DNA of 43,137 nt from Salinisphaera sp. (GTDB taxonomy: Bacteria > Pseudomonadota > Gammaproteobacteria > Nevskiales > Salinisphaeraceae). The notes beneath the pieces were generated by a model. That model was not told the DNA's origin and made no database searches. It was given only the letters and a program-made list of their open reading frames with translations. The stretch is taken from assembly GCA_027858915.1 (NCBI GenBank), contig JAQIBT010000159.1, positions 1 through 43,137 of the forward strand. The letters are read 5' to 3'. How positions within the stretch are numbered: position 1 is the stretch's first letter; every line of letters starts with the position of its first letter. Both the position numbers and the translations under genes were made by a program. Below, one piece after another: positions 34,739-42,917 of this stretch.

Positions 34739-34758
34739 GCGGCCCACCGGTGGGCCGC
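34739..34758. repeat. Perfect 20-bp palindrome upstream of the M13 peptidase gene
   Basis: GCGGCCCACCGGTGGGCCGC is a perfect 10+10 palindrome, 75 bases before the start codon. It could form a strong hairpin in the leader RNA or be an operator. There is no T run, so it is not a standard terminator. Confidence 0.6.
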
Positions 34759-34832
34759 GGCGAATTCAGAATCACTATTCCGTCCTATGCGACAGTAACG
34801 AATCAGCAGCGCTTCCAATCAAGAGAATACTA

Positions 34833-36932
34833 ATGAACGAAAATCTGAGCCAGCGGATCGTTCTGGCACTTGGCCTGGTGATTTCAGGCGTTGCCTGGGC
34901 AACGCCAGACACCGGTTCCAGTCAAAACAGCAAAACAACCGAGCTCAAGCTGTCTACGGCCAGCCATATCTTCGATACCGGCGACCTGGACACCCGCATC
35001 AGCGCCTGTCAAAACCTGAATACGTTCGTCAACGCTCGATGGATTGCTGCCCACCCAATTCCCGACGACAAGATTCGCTGGGGCTCGTTCGACAAGCTCG
35101 CCGAGAAAAGCCTGGATGATCAGCACGCGATCGTGACCCAGGCGGCAAGCGAGGCCAATCACGTTGACGCCGATTCGATCGAAGCGAAGATCGGCCATCT
35201 GTTTGCTTCCGGTATGGACGAACAAGCCATCGACAAGGCCGGTGATACGCCGATCAAGCCGCGCTTGGCCAAGATCAACGGCATACGCAACCGCAAGCAG
35301 CTGGCCCACTATCTCATCCAATCGTTTGCCGACGGCCAAGGCCAGGTATTCGATCTGGATGCCAGCCCCGACTACAAGAACGCGACCCGCATCATTGCTT
35401 ATGTTTATCAGGGCGGCCTGGGCCTGCCGACACCGGAGTACTACACCGACAAGGCCTATGCCGACCAGCGCGCGGCCTACGTCGATTACATGAAGAAGAG
35501 CTTCCGGCTGATCGGCGAGTCGGACCAGCAGGCCACCGCCGATGCCCAACAGGCGATGGCGTTCGAGACCGACCTGGCTCGACATTCGCTCAGCCAGATC
35601 GAGATGCGTAATCCGGACAACCAGTACCACTTCGTCACGCTCGACGAAGCGGCCAAAGCCAACCCGCATTTCGACTGGGCGGCTTTCTTCAAGGCCCAGC
35701 ACGCCGACATCAAGCAAGGTTTCTCGCTGTCCGAGCCGAAGTTCTTTGCCGAATTCGACCGCTTGCTGGCACAAGCCCCGCTCGATCAATGGCAAGCCTA
35801 TCTGCGATTCCACACCGTCGACGATGCCGCGCCCCTGCTGTCGAAGCCCTTTCGCGACAATCATTTCGCGTTCTACGGCACCACCCTCAACGGCCAGCCG
35901 CAGCAAAAGGCACGCTGGAAACAGGTACTCAACTCGGTCAACAGCGGCATGGGACAGGCGCTGGGCCAGTTATACGTGAAACAATACTTCCCGCAGGACG
36001 CCAAGGCCCGGGCGCTCAAGCTGGTCGACAACGTTCGCGCAGCGCTCAAGACACGCCTGAAAAACGTCGACTGGATGAGCGAGGCCACCCGCCAGAAAGC
36101 GTTGGATAAATGGTCGAAATTCCTGCCGAAGATCGGCTATCCAGAGACATGGCGTTCCTGGGACGGGCTGAGCATCTCGCCGGATAACTATTACGCCAAC
36201 GTGGAAGCCGCAGCCCGGTTCAACCACGACTACGAGATGGACTACGTCGGCCAGCATCGCGATCGCCAGCGCTGGGGCATGACGCCGCAGACCGTCAATG
36301 CCTATTACAACCCGACCGACAACACCATCAACTTCCCCGCCGCGATTCTGCAACCGCCGTTCTTCTATGCGCACGGAGACGATGCGGTGAACTACGGCGG
36401 TATCGGTGCCGTGATCGGGCACGAGTCGAGCCACGGCTACGACGATCAGGGCAGTCAGTTCGACGGTAACGGCAATCAGAAGAACTGGTGGACTCAGGCC
36501 GACCGCAAGGCGTTCGATGAGCGCACCCAGAAGCTGGTCGACCAGTTCGACCAGTACGCGCCGATTGCCGACAAGCCGGACCTGCACGTCAAGGGTCGGC
36601 TGACCCTGGGCGAGAACATCGCCGATCTGGACGGGCTGACGCTGGCCTACGACGCATTGCAAAAAGCATTGGCCGACAAGCCGAAAGAAGCCCGCATGAA
36701 GATCGACGGCTATACTCAGGACCAGCGTTTCTTCATGTCATGGGCGCGCGTCTGGCGTGGCCATATGCGGCCCAAGGCCCAGGAAGTACGGCTGAATTCA
36801 GACCCGCATGCGCCGATGCAGTTCCGGGCGATCGGCGCACCCTCGAATATGGACGCGTTTTCCCGGGCTTTCAGCTGCCAGCCCGGCGACGCCATGGTCC
36901 GGCCGAAGAACAAGCAGGTCGAAATCTGGTAG
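34833..36932 (+). CDS. pepO: M13 family metallopeptidase (PepO/neprilysin-like)
   Basis: M13 enzymes are zinc endopeptidases for small peptides. The 699-residue product has a signal peptide (IVLALGLVISGVAWA), the two-lobed M13 body starting DTRISACQNLNTFVNARW, and the catalytic region: VNAYYNPTDNTINFPAAIL, VIGHESSHGYDDQG with HExxH at His530-His534, and LGENIADLDG with the third zinc ligand. The middle residues of the zinc motif are SS instead of the usual IT or LT. The C-terminus ends with KNKQVEIW, like the usual ...VEIW/CxVW ending. ATG 34833 follows AAGAGA. The product should be periplasmic or outer-membrane associated. Confidence 0.93.
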   Translation: MNENLSQRIVLALGLVISGVAWATPDTGSSQNSKTTELKLSTASHIFDTGDLDTRISACQNLNTFVNARWIAAHPIPDDKIRWGSFDKLAEKSLDDQHAIVTQAASEANHVDADSIEAKIGHLFASGMDEQAIDKAGDTPIKPRLAKINGIRNRKQLAHYLIQSFADGQGQVFDLDASPDYKNATRIIAYVYQGGLGLPTPEYYTDKAYADQRAAYVDYMKKSFRLIGESDQQATADAQQAMAFETDLARHSLSQIEMRNPDNQYHFVTLDEAAKANPHFDWAAFFKAQHADIKQGFSLSEPKFFAEFDRLLAQAPLDQWQAYLRFHTVDDAAPLLSKPFRDNHFAFYGTTLNGQPQQKARWKQVLNSVNSGMGQALGQLYVKQYFPQDAKARALKLVDNVRAALKTRLKNVDWMSEATRQKALDKWSKFLPKIGYPETWRSWDGLSISPDNYYANVEAAARFNHDYEMDYVGQHRDRQRWGMTPQTVNAYYNPTDNTINFPAAILQPPFFYAHGDDAVNYGGIGAVIGHESSHGYDDQGSQFDGNGNQKNWWTQADRKAFDERTQKLVDQFDQYAPIADKPDLHVKGRLTLGENIADLDGLTLAYDALQKALADKPKEARMKIDGYTQDQRFFMSWARVWRGHMRPKAQEVRLNSDPHAPMQFRAIGAPSNMDAFSRAFSCQPGDAMVRPKNKQVEIW

Positions 36933-36936
36933 GACC

Positions 36937-36951
36937 GCAGTCACTGACTGC
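36937..36951 (+). terminator. Weak hairpin after the M13 peptidase gene
   Basis: GCAGTCACTGACTGC forms a six-base stem with a three-base loop just past the stop codon, followed by TGTCTGT. The T content is poor, so terminator function is uncertain. Confidence 0.3.
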
Positions 36952-37084
36952 TGTCTGTCCCGCCATGCCTGTGCGCCGTCCGTTGTGATCAACTGGTGAT
37001 GCCGACTTGATCCGACCGCCGGCGTCGCTATCTTATCGGATGGCGCACCGGCCACCGCCCTTCTCACCGATTCTGTGGTAATTC

Positions 37085-37693
37085 ATGCTCGATATCAGCC
37101 AGATCATTACCGATTACGGGCCATGGGCCATTTTTCTGCTGATCCTGATCGAGGATTTCGGCATCCCGGTGCCAGGCGAAACCGCGCTGATCTCGGCGGC
37201 GCTGCTGGCCTCGCAGGGCAAACTGCCGATTTTCTGGCTCCTTCCCGCCGCCTGGGCAGGTGCGGTGGTCGGTGACAATATCGGCTATGCCATCGGACGC
37301 TTCGGTGGCCGGCGGGTCGTTGTGCGCTACGGCGAGAAGGTAGGTATTACCGACAACCGTCTCGACCGAATCGAAACGTTCTTCGCGCGCCACGGCGCGG
37401 TGATTGTCATTGTCGCCCGTTTCTTCGTCGGGCTGAGACAGCTCAACGGTATTGTCGCCGGCATCGGTTATATGCCCGCCGCGCGTTTCATGCTGTTCAA
37501 CGCCATTGGTGCTGCGCTGTGGGTCAGTGTGTGGGGCTTTGGCGTCTACTGGTTCGGCTCGCACTTCAAGCACGCGGTGGAAACACTCGGGCCGATTGGG
37601 CTCTATATCACCGGCGGTGTAGCGGCGATGGCATTCGTGGCCTGGATCATCTGGCGCGTACGCCAGTCGCGCCGGGCAGGCGTCGACGGCTGA
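37085..37693 (+). CDS. DedA (VTT) family membrane protein
   Basis: The 202-residue protein shows the DedA signature: LIEDFGIPVPGETALISAALLA with the conserved Glu, GDNIGYAIGRFGG, and the ARFFVGLRQLNGIVAGIGYMP arginine helix. DedA proteins are lipid transporters or flippases, in some cases for undecaprenyl phosphate or phosphatidylethanolamine, and affect membrane potential. It is a single gene, convergent with nagD-like. The lipid cargo cannot be predicted. Confidence 0.93.
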   Translation: MLDISQIITDYGPWAIFLLILIEDFGIPVPGETALISAALLASQGKLPIFWLLPAAWAGAVVGDNIGYAIGRFGGRRVVVRYGEKVGITDNRLDRIETFFARHGAVIVIVARFFVGLRQLNGIVAGIGYMPAARFMLFNAIGAALWVSVWGFGVYWFGSHFKHAVETLGPIGLYITGGVAAMAFVAWIIWRVRQSRRAGVDG

Positions 37694-37910
37694 CTCGTTG
37701 TGCTTCGCCGCTGACTGCTGCGGCCAGCGGACCGGCACCGCTGTGCCGTGCACAGATGATGTCAACCGCGCAAGGATATTGATACGCCCCATCGACCTGG
37801 CGCAGGATGGAATCTCTCGCAACGGATATAGAGCCCAACCTGCGCGCCCAGCAACAAGCCGGCGGAATAGCAGGCCCCAGGTCGGCCGTGACCACTCGAT
37901 CAAACGTCGA

Positions 37911-38687
37911 TCAATCCCCGTCCAACAGATCGGCCACTGAATCCAGAATCTGATGCGGTCGAAACGGATAGCGATCAACGTCTTCACGAGAGGCGATCCC
38001 GGATAGCACCAGCACGGTATGCAGGCCGGTCTCGATGCCTGCGACCACGTCCGTATCCATGCGATCGCCGATCATGCCGGTCCGCTCCGAATGCGCGCCG
38101 AGCTTGTTCATGGCCGAGCGGAACATCATGGGATTGGGTTTGCCGACGTAGTACGGCTCGCGCTTGGTTGCCGCGGTAATCAACGCGGCGACCGCACCCG
38201 TTGCCGGCAGCACGCCCTCGGCACTGGGGCCGGTGACGTCGGGGTTGGTGGCGATGAAGCGGGCACCGTCGTTGATCAACCGGATGGCCTTGGTGATCGC
38301 TTCGAAAGAATAGGTTCGCGTTTCACCCAGGATAACGAAGTCGGGCGAGACATCGGTCATCACGAACCCGGCTTCGTGGATGGCCGTGGTTAACCCTGCC
38401 TCCCCGATCACGTGCGCCGATCCGCCAGGCACCTGGTCCTTAAGGAAGGCCGCGGTGGCCAGGGCCGACGTCCAGAGCTTGTCCTCCGGCACTTCAATGC
38501 CGCTACGCGCCAGCCTTGCCGACAGATCCCGCGGTGTAAAGATCGAGTTGTTGGTGAGCACCAGAAACCGCGTTTTCGTCTCGCGCCAGTGGTCAATCAA
38601 CTCCGCGGCGCCCGGCAGCGCCTTGTTTTCATGGACCAGTACGCCGTCCATGTCGGTCAGCCAGCAGTCGATTTTTCTATCAGTCAT
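37911..38687 (-). CDS. HAD-IIA family phosphatase, NagD-like
   Basis: The 258-residue protein has the HAD motifs: DMDGVL (Asp12, Asp14), LTNNS as motif II, GKPNP with the motif III Lys, and GDRMDTDVVAGIETG as motif IV. The large C2-type cap between motifs II and III marks the NagD/phosphoglycolate-phosphatase subgroup. Likely substrates are nucleotide monophosphates or sugar phosphates. It lies 110 bases downstream of the acetate-transporter-family gene on the same strand. Confidence 0.9.
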   Translation of the reverse strand: MTDRKIDCWLTDMDGVLVHENKALPGAAELIDHWRETKTRFLVLTNNSIFTPRDLSARLARSGIEVPEDKLWTSALATAAFLKDQVPGGSAHVIGEAGLTTAIHEAGFVMTDVSPDFVILGETRTYSFEAITKAIRLINDGARFIATNPDVTGPSAEGVLPATGAVAALITAATKREPYYVGKPNPMMFRSAMNKLGAHSERTGMIGDRMDTDVVAGIETGLHTVLVLSGIASREDVDRYPFRPHQILDSVADLLDGD

Positions 38688-38797
38688 GGACGATCTCGCG
38701 TGGGTTCAAGCCTCTTCAAGAGCATACGCCAGTACGTATCGTCCAGCAGCGGAAGACGCCCGAGAGAGCGCCCTCCGCACAACCGACGGTCAGAAAC

Positions 38798-39400
38798 TCA
38801 GAGCCACAGGCCCAGACCGTTGGCCAGATCCAACACCGCAGCAAACGTCATATACATCAGCCACAACCCGGTCACCACATGTGCAAGCCCTAGCAACCGC
38901 TCCGTCGCTGGCGTACCCAGGTCGAAACTGGCAAAGAATTCGAAGAAGTACACGAAACACAAGCCGATGAAGATAATCGCTACCGGATAATCGCCGGCCA
39001 GCGAGAAGGAGGTCACTCCAAGCACCGAGATGAGGAAGAATGCCACCGACATAAAGCCATTGGTCCGCGCATCGGCTTGAAGGAACTTGTTGATGCCCAG
39101 CGCCAGCCAGTGCACACCGAACACCGTGAAGGCCGTCGCTGCCATGTAGAGCGGCGCTTCCTTGAACACATGGAACCAGGTCAGACCGACGAACAGATAG
39201 GTGCCGGCCAGCAGTTGGCACAGGCCCGGCATGAAGAAGCCCCAAACGCCGTTGGCGTGGGCCATGGCCTTGTCATGCGCTGGCCAGCCAAATAATTCCT
39301 GGGGCCCAAGAATCAGGTAACCGGTACCCAAGCCAAAGAAGCCCAGCGCGATCGGGGCGAACGACGACGCCGCGAATTGGATTGTATCGATGATGATCAC
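38798..39400 (-). CDS. GPR1/FUN34/YaaH (acetate transporter) family protein
   Basis: The 200-residue protein has six hydrophobic helices and the layout of the acetate transporter family: APIALGFFGLGTGYLILG at helix one, GFFMPGLCQLLAGTYLF at helix two, and helices of small residues after. The classical NPAPLG motif appears here only as the variant FAPIALG. Members take up acetate or succinate with protons. Identification rests on the pattern, so somewhat divergent membership is possible. Divergent from aroQ. Confidence 0.75.
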   Translation of the reverse strand: MIIIDTIQFAASSFAPIALGFFGLGTGYLILGPQELFGWPAHDKAMAHANGVWGFFMPGLCQLLAGTYLFVGLTWFHVFKEAPLYMAATAFTVFGVHWLALGINKFLQADARTNGFMSVAFFLISVLGVTSFSLAGDYPVAIIFIGLCFVYFFEFFASFDLGTPATERLLGLAHVVTGLWLMYMTFAAVLDLANGLGLWL

Positions 39401-39520
39401 CAGTCAGTGAATTGAGAATCTGCAGCATACAGAATTTCATTCCAGACGATAACGAGCCGGTGCGGCGTCGCACGATGCGGTATTCTCTTTCCGGACCTTT
39501 CAATCGATTGACAGCGCGCG

Positions 39521-39949
39521 ATGAAAATCCTTCTGCTCAATGGGCCCAACCTCAATCTGCTGGGCCAGCGCGAACCCGAGATATACGGCCACGAGACGCT
39601 CGCTGATATCGAACAGGCCGCTTGCAAGCGTGCCGAAGCGGCAGGTGCCAGGCTGGAAGCCTTCCAAACCAACTATGAAGGTGCTCTGATCGACCACGTC
39701 CATGCTGCCCGAAGCGCGATGGACGCGATCATCATCAATCCCGGCGCTTGGTCGCATACGTCTATTGCTATTCTCGATGCCTTGAACAGCTTCGGGGGCA
39801 GCGTTGTCGAGGTGCATCTGTCGAATATCCACAAGCGCGAACCCTTCCGGCACCATTCTTACGTTTCGGCGCGCGCCGACGGCGTGATCTGCGGGCTCGG
39901 CAGTTTCGGCTATCTCGCAGCCGTGGATTGGCTGACGCGCCAGCCGTGA
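39521..39949 (+). CDS. aroQ: 3-dehydroquinate dehydratase, type II
   Basis: Type II dehydroquinase catalyses the third step of the shikimate pathway. The 142-residue product has all active-site motifs: [17 protein letters not shown] with the flexible-loop Arg and catalytic Tyr22, [26 protein letters not shown], and [18 protein letters not shown] with the catalytic His. The His found in most QSNHEG motifs is Tyr here (QTNYEG). A single cytoplasmic gene; an IS256 remnant starts 9 bases after the stop. Confidence 0.95.
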   Translation: MKILLLNGPNLNLLGQREPEIYGHETLADIEQAACKRAEAAGARLEAFQTNYEGALIDHVHAARSAMDAIIINPGAWSHTSIAILDALNSFGGSVVEVHLSNIHKREPFRHHSYVSARADGVICGLGSFGYLAAVDWLTRQP

Positions 39950-39957
39950 TACTTCAG

Positions 39958-40056
39958 TCAGCTGGCTTCGTGGGGGAATAACGCCGCTACCCGAATTCGG
40001 CGCTTGAGCTCTTTGGTCACGCACTCACCAGCGTTACTGGTCCAATTCACGCCGCG
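39958..40056 (-). mobile_element. IS256-family transposase C-terminal remnant
   Basis: About 32 codons on the minus strand match the transposase C-terminus of IS256-type elements: SNAGECVTKELKRRIRVAALFPHEAS, compare the family pattern SNxxERxNKExKRRTRVxGIFPNxAS. The rest of the element is absent, since the Peptidase_Mx gene begins within 40 bases. This is a scar of an old insertion. Terminal repeats are not recognisable. Confidence 0.7.
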
Positions 40057-40093
40057 TCGACCAGCGAAATTCGGAGATCCACCGGCTGACCGC

Positions 40094-41059
40094 TCAGAGC
40101 CCCTGCGCCCCTCGGCGCAACCACTCGTGAACGAAAGCCAGCTTGCGATGCGTGTGTTCGGCCAGTAGAAACGGGTAGAGGTCTGACAGGCCCATTGAGC
40201 GGTTGACGTGATTGATGCCAACGGCGACCGCAGCTGCCACATAGATCAAGCGCGCGGAATCGGTTTCCGTGTAGGGGTTCCAACCCGGATGCGGAAGTGC
40301 TGGGGACGTCAGGCCGGTTGCTATGAAACTATCGGTAATATCCGTCAGGTGCAGCAGGTGCGCGGTAGTTTCGGCCCAGTCTTCATGCGGATGTGCGGAC
40401 GCGTAGCTGGTCAGGAAGCGTTGTTCCCAGTAGGGCGGTGGGCCGTTGTTATAGTGACGCTTGAGTGCTTCGCCGTAATCCTCGCGTTCGTCGCCGAACA
40501 TGGTTCGAAAAGCATCCAGAAAATCTGCGCGCAGGCTGAGCCGCCACCACAGCATATGCGCAATCTCGTGGCGCATATGACCGATCATGGTGCGATAAGG
40601 CTCGTTGAGTTGCTGTCTGCGGGTAATACGCACCACCGGGTCGGCTTCCGCCACGCTGATGGTAACTACGCCATCGACATGGCCCATCGGTGCCGGCCCG
40701 TCGTACTCGGCGAGCATATGAAAAACCGGACGGGTGCCCGGATCTTCCGGTCGGAACCAGTGCCATCGCCCCAGATTATCGAGCGCCCAACGCTTGGCCG
40801 CCTCGGTCTGCGCCCAGTTGGCAATCGCATCGTCGATGGAGGGGTCGGGCGCGAGCGCGGTCATGGCGCAGGAGCGACAGAAAGCGCCTTGTTCGGGGGC
40901 GATCCAGTTGCAGCCAATGCGCTCCCGGTTGGCACAGAATGGCGGCATCGCCAGGAACGCTCTTGCCTGCGGATCGTAAGCCACCGGCGTACCGTCGGCA
41001 GTCGCAAGATTATCGAACCAGAGCGAACCGGAGCCAACCGGATTGTCGAAGACTTGCAT
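40094..41059 (-). CDS. Putative zinc-binding metallopeptidase (Peptidase_Mx)
   Basis: The 321-residue protein has an N-terminal zinc-ribbon-like region (PFCANRERIGCNW and FCRSCAM) and a gluzincin-like domain with GHMRHEIAHMLWW (HExxH) and downstream HEDWAETTAHLLHL, whose Glu and His may complete the zinc site. Family members are proposed metallopeptidases without known substrates. No signal peptide is visible, so it should be cytoplasmic. It is transcribed toward the IS256 scar. Confidence 0.85.
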   Translation of the reverse strand: MQVFDNPVGSGSLWFDNLATADGTPVAYDPQARAFLAMPPFCANRERIGCNWIAPEQGAFCRSCAMTALAPDPSIDDAIANWAQTEAAKRWALDNLGRWHWFRPEDPGTRPVFHMLAEYDGPAPMGHVDGVVTISVAEADPVVRITRRQQLNEPYRTMIGHMRHEIAHMLWWRLSLRADFLDAFRTMFGDEREDYGEALKRHYNNGPPPYWEQRFLTSYASAHPHEDWAETTAHLLHLTDITDSFIATGLTSPALPHPGWNPYTETDSARLIYVAAAVAVGINHVNRSMGLSDLYPFLLAEHTHRKLAFVHEWLRRGAQGL

Positions 41060-41512
41060 GGGCGGGTAACTCCGTGAACAGCGGTGCGTGGCAGGCCTCT
41101 AGCCCTATGAATATACGCCGATTTTCTGAAGTTGAATCAGTTCATTTACGTAGCCGGCAACTCCGAATTTCTTCCCGCAGGAGGGGCTGCGCTGTAGGAA
41201 CCGTGCAAGCAAGGACCTGCCGATTTGAGTCAGATTTCCGGACGGTGGTCCTATTTAACGACGCTGGACTAGCATACGGCTAGATCGGCAGGTCCTAATG
41301 AATTCGACGCGTACGTGTGCTCAACCAGAGCGGAAAAATATAACATACTGTCGAGATTCCGCACTTACCGTTCCATAAAGAGAAAATAGCGTTGAGATGA
41401 CTCCGGCTTCCGCGCGCCGCTGCATTCGCCTAAAGTTTCTCGTTCGCACCGCCGACTAGCCGGCGCACACCTGACACTCCGTGAGTAACTTTCCATTCGT
41501 ACGAGGCAAGTC
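41060..41512. other. 453-base intergenic region
   Basis: The region separates two divergent genes. Its only structure is the inverted-repeat element at 41212-41296. The DoxX Shine-Dalgarno (ACGAGGCAAG) closes it. No ORF with a credible start was seen. Confidence 0.5.
41212..41296. repeat. 85-bp element with 13-bp terminal inverted repeats
   Basis: AGGACCTGCCGAT (41212-41224) and ATCGGCAGGTCCT (41284-41296) are exact inverted repeats at the ends of an 85-base segment. The inside has no coding potential. It resembles a miniature inverted-repeat element or a large hairpin. No target-site duplication is obvious. Confidence 0.5.
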
Positions 41513-41974
41513 ATGTTCGATTCATTGCTGCATAAACCGGTCGCCCGGAATCCACTCCTGCTGATCGCCCGCCTGCTGATCGCGTGGTTGTTCGTGCTTT
41601 TCGGCTGGAGCAAGCTCATTGGCTTTGCCGGCACCGTGGCTTATATGCAGCACAAGGGCGCCCCCCTGCCAACGGTCGCTGCCGCTATCGCGGTCATCAT
41701 GGAAGTTCCGGTCGCGCTGGCGATCGCTGCAGGCCTATTCACGCGCCCACTGGTGTTGCTGATGGCACTCTACACCCTTGGCACGGCCTTGATCGGCCAT
41801 CCCTACTGGACAATGTCTGGCGCCGAGCAATACGCCAACGAGATCAATTTCTACAAGAACATCGCTATCATCGGCGGGCTGCTGGCGCTTTATGTAGCTG
41901 GGCCTGGTCGCTACGCAGTCGATGCGCTGATTGATCGACGTTCGGTACCGCGTGCGAGTAACCCTGCGTCATGA
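41513..41974 (+). CDS. DoxX family membrane protein
   Basis: The 153-residue protein has four hydrophobic helices and the DoxX pattern: LLIARLLIAWLFVLFGWSKLIGF at the N-terminus, VAAAIAVIMEVPVALAIAAGLFTRP, and ANEINFYKNIAIIGGLLAL near the end. DoxX-like proteins are small membrane proteins with roles in redox or thiosulfate metabolism in some cases; most are uncharacterised. GAGG precedes ATG 41513. It is followed by decayed DNA. Confidence 0.9.
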   Translation: MFDSLLHKPVARNPLLLIARLLIAWLFVLFGWSKLIGFAGTVAYMQHKGAPLPTVAAAIAVIMEVPVALAIAAGLFTRPLVLLMALYTLGTALIGHPYWTMSGAEQYANEINFYKNIAIIGGLLALYVAGPGRYAVDALIDRRSVPRASNPAS

Positions 41975-42335
41975 ATCTGGCGCTATTGACCGGCTACGAC
42001 CCGCTCGCACCAATATGCAGCACTTTGGCGATCATCGGCCGGCGCTCCCAGACTCTGATCAGCTCACCGTAATCCGGGGTTCAATGCCCGGAAGGCTATC
42101 CAACTCAAGGCCAACCTACGGAGCCGGCGCGATCATGGCCGTGCGGCTTTGCGCAGATGCCAACTGGATCAACGGCCGGCATATTGGGGCGCTGGAGACT
42201 ACACCGGTAAGCCCGGCACTCCAACGATGGTTTTCGCGCGCATCCGACGGATGGATTCAACGCGTAATCGCCTCAACCAGATCGACGGCTCGGGCGTTAG
42301 TGCGCGTGCTTGTGAATGTCTGGCAGGAGCCATCA
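41975..42335. other. 361-base region without recognisable gene
   Basis: Two overlapping frames are open here, but neither shows family motifs, hydrophobic pattern or ribosome site. It probably belongs to the decayed segment that continues to the right edge. Confidence 0.45.
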
Positions 42336-42620
42336 ATGATGACAGGACAGATTCTCTCGGCGGAGCGCGGCTCGTTTGGCCTGGTCACTCGAGACATCGA
42401 TCTTGCCGACGTCCAGGCGGACCAGGCCGGTGCGTTGTCGCAGCTGATTGCTGCCTGCGACGTCGTCGCGTTCCGCACAATCAATCGTTGGACGACAAGG
42501 CATTTGTCCGACTGTTAAGCGTCACTGGCGTTGCCGGTCACGAGGAAACCCATCGGCATCCGCTGACCAATCGGGTGGCGTTATATATGTCAACGCCCGA
42601 ACGCTGCCGGGATATCAGCG
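42336..42620 (+). pseudogene. TauD/TfdA-type dioxygenase, N-terminal fragment with frameshift
   Basis: From ATG 42336, with AGGAG upstream, about 48 codons give a TauD-like N-terminus: GSFGLVTRDIDLADVQAD and IAACDVVAF. Near 42477 the similarity moves to another frame, where QSLDDKAFVRLLSVTG continues the pattern (family form: VVFRDQxLxxxxFVxLxxxxG). Beyond about 42600 the likeness ends. The catalytic HxD region is not present. The homology call rests on short motifs, so it is tentative. Confidence 0.45.
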
Positions 42621-42760
42621 GCCATCGCGCGGTTTGCGAACGCCGCTCGATCGCCTGCAAGAGTGGGAAAGTTTTTGCGCTATGTTGGAAGCGTCTTACA
42701 TCTGAACTCTTTGTTAATGCATGGACTTTCGATCGAAGATCCGAAATAACGATTAAAAAC

Positions 42761-42882
42761 CTAATTTTGCACCTGGGCGCTTTGCTGTTTTTTAATATCT
42801 GAGAATAAAAATCGCCGTCGCGCCCTCGGGTGATAGAGAGGCCCCTGCAAGCTGCGCAACTAGCCCGAATTTTGCACAAGGG
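42761..42882 (+). repeat. Imperfect 17-bp direct repeats upstream of the transposase remnant
   Basis: CTAATTTTGCACCTGGG (42761-42777) and CGAATTTTGCACAAGGG (42866-42882) agree at 14 of 17 positions, 105 bases apart. They may be insertion-sequence end sequences, or chance in a locally AT-rich stretch. Confidence 0.35.
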
Positions 42883-42900
42883 GAGGCGAACCTCGAGCAA

Positions 42901-42917
42901 CCCATTGATATAATGGG
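42901..42917. repeat. Inverted repeat CCCATT-GATAT-AATGGG
   Basis: Two perfect six-base arms with a five-base spacer sit directly before, and partly over, the first ATG of the transposase remnant. It could be an operator or a by-product of insertion-sequence decay. Confidence 0.3.

Noticed and set aside
36937-37084. Search for a Pho box upstream of dedA
   Set aside because: CTGTCTGTCC occurs, but no second heptamer with GTCA core at 11-base spacing.
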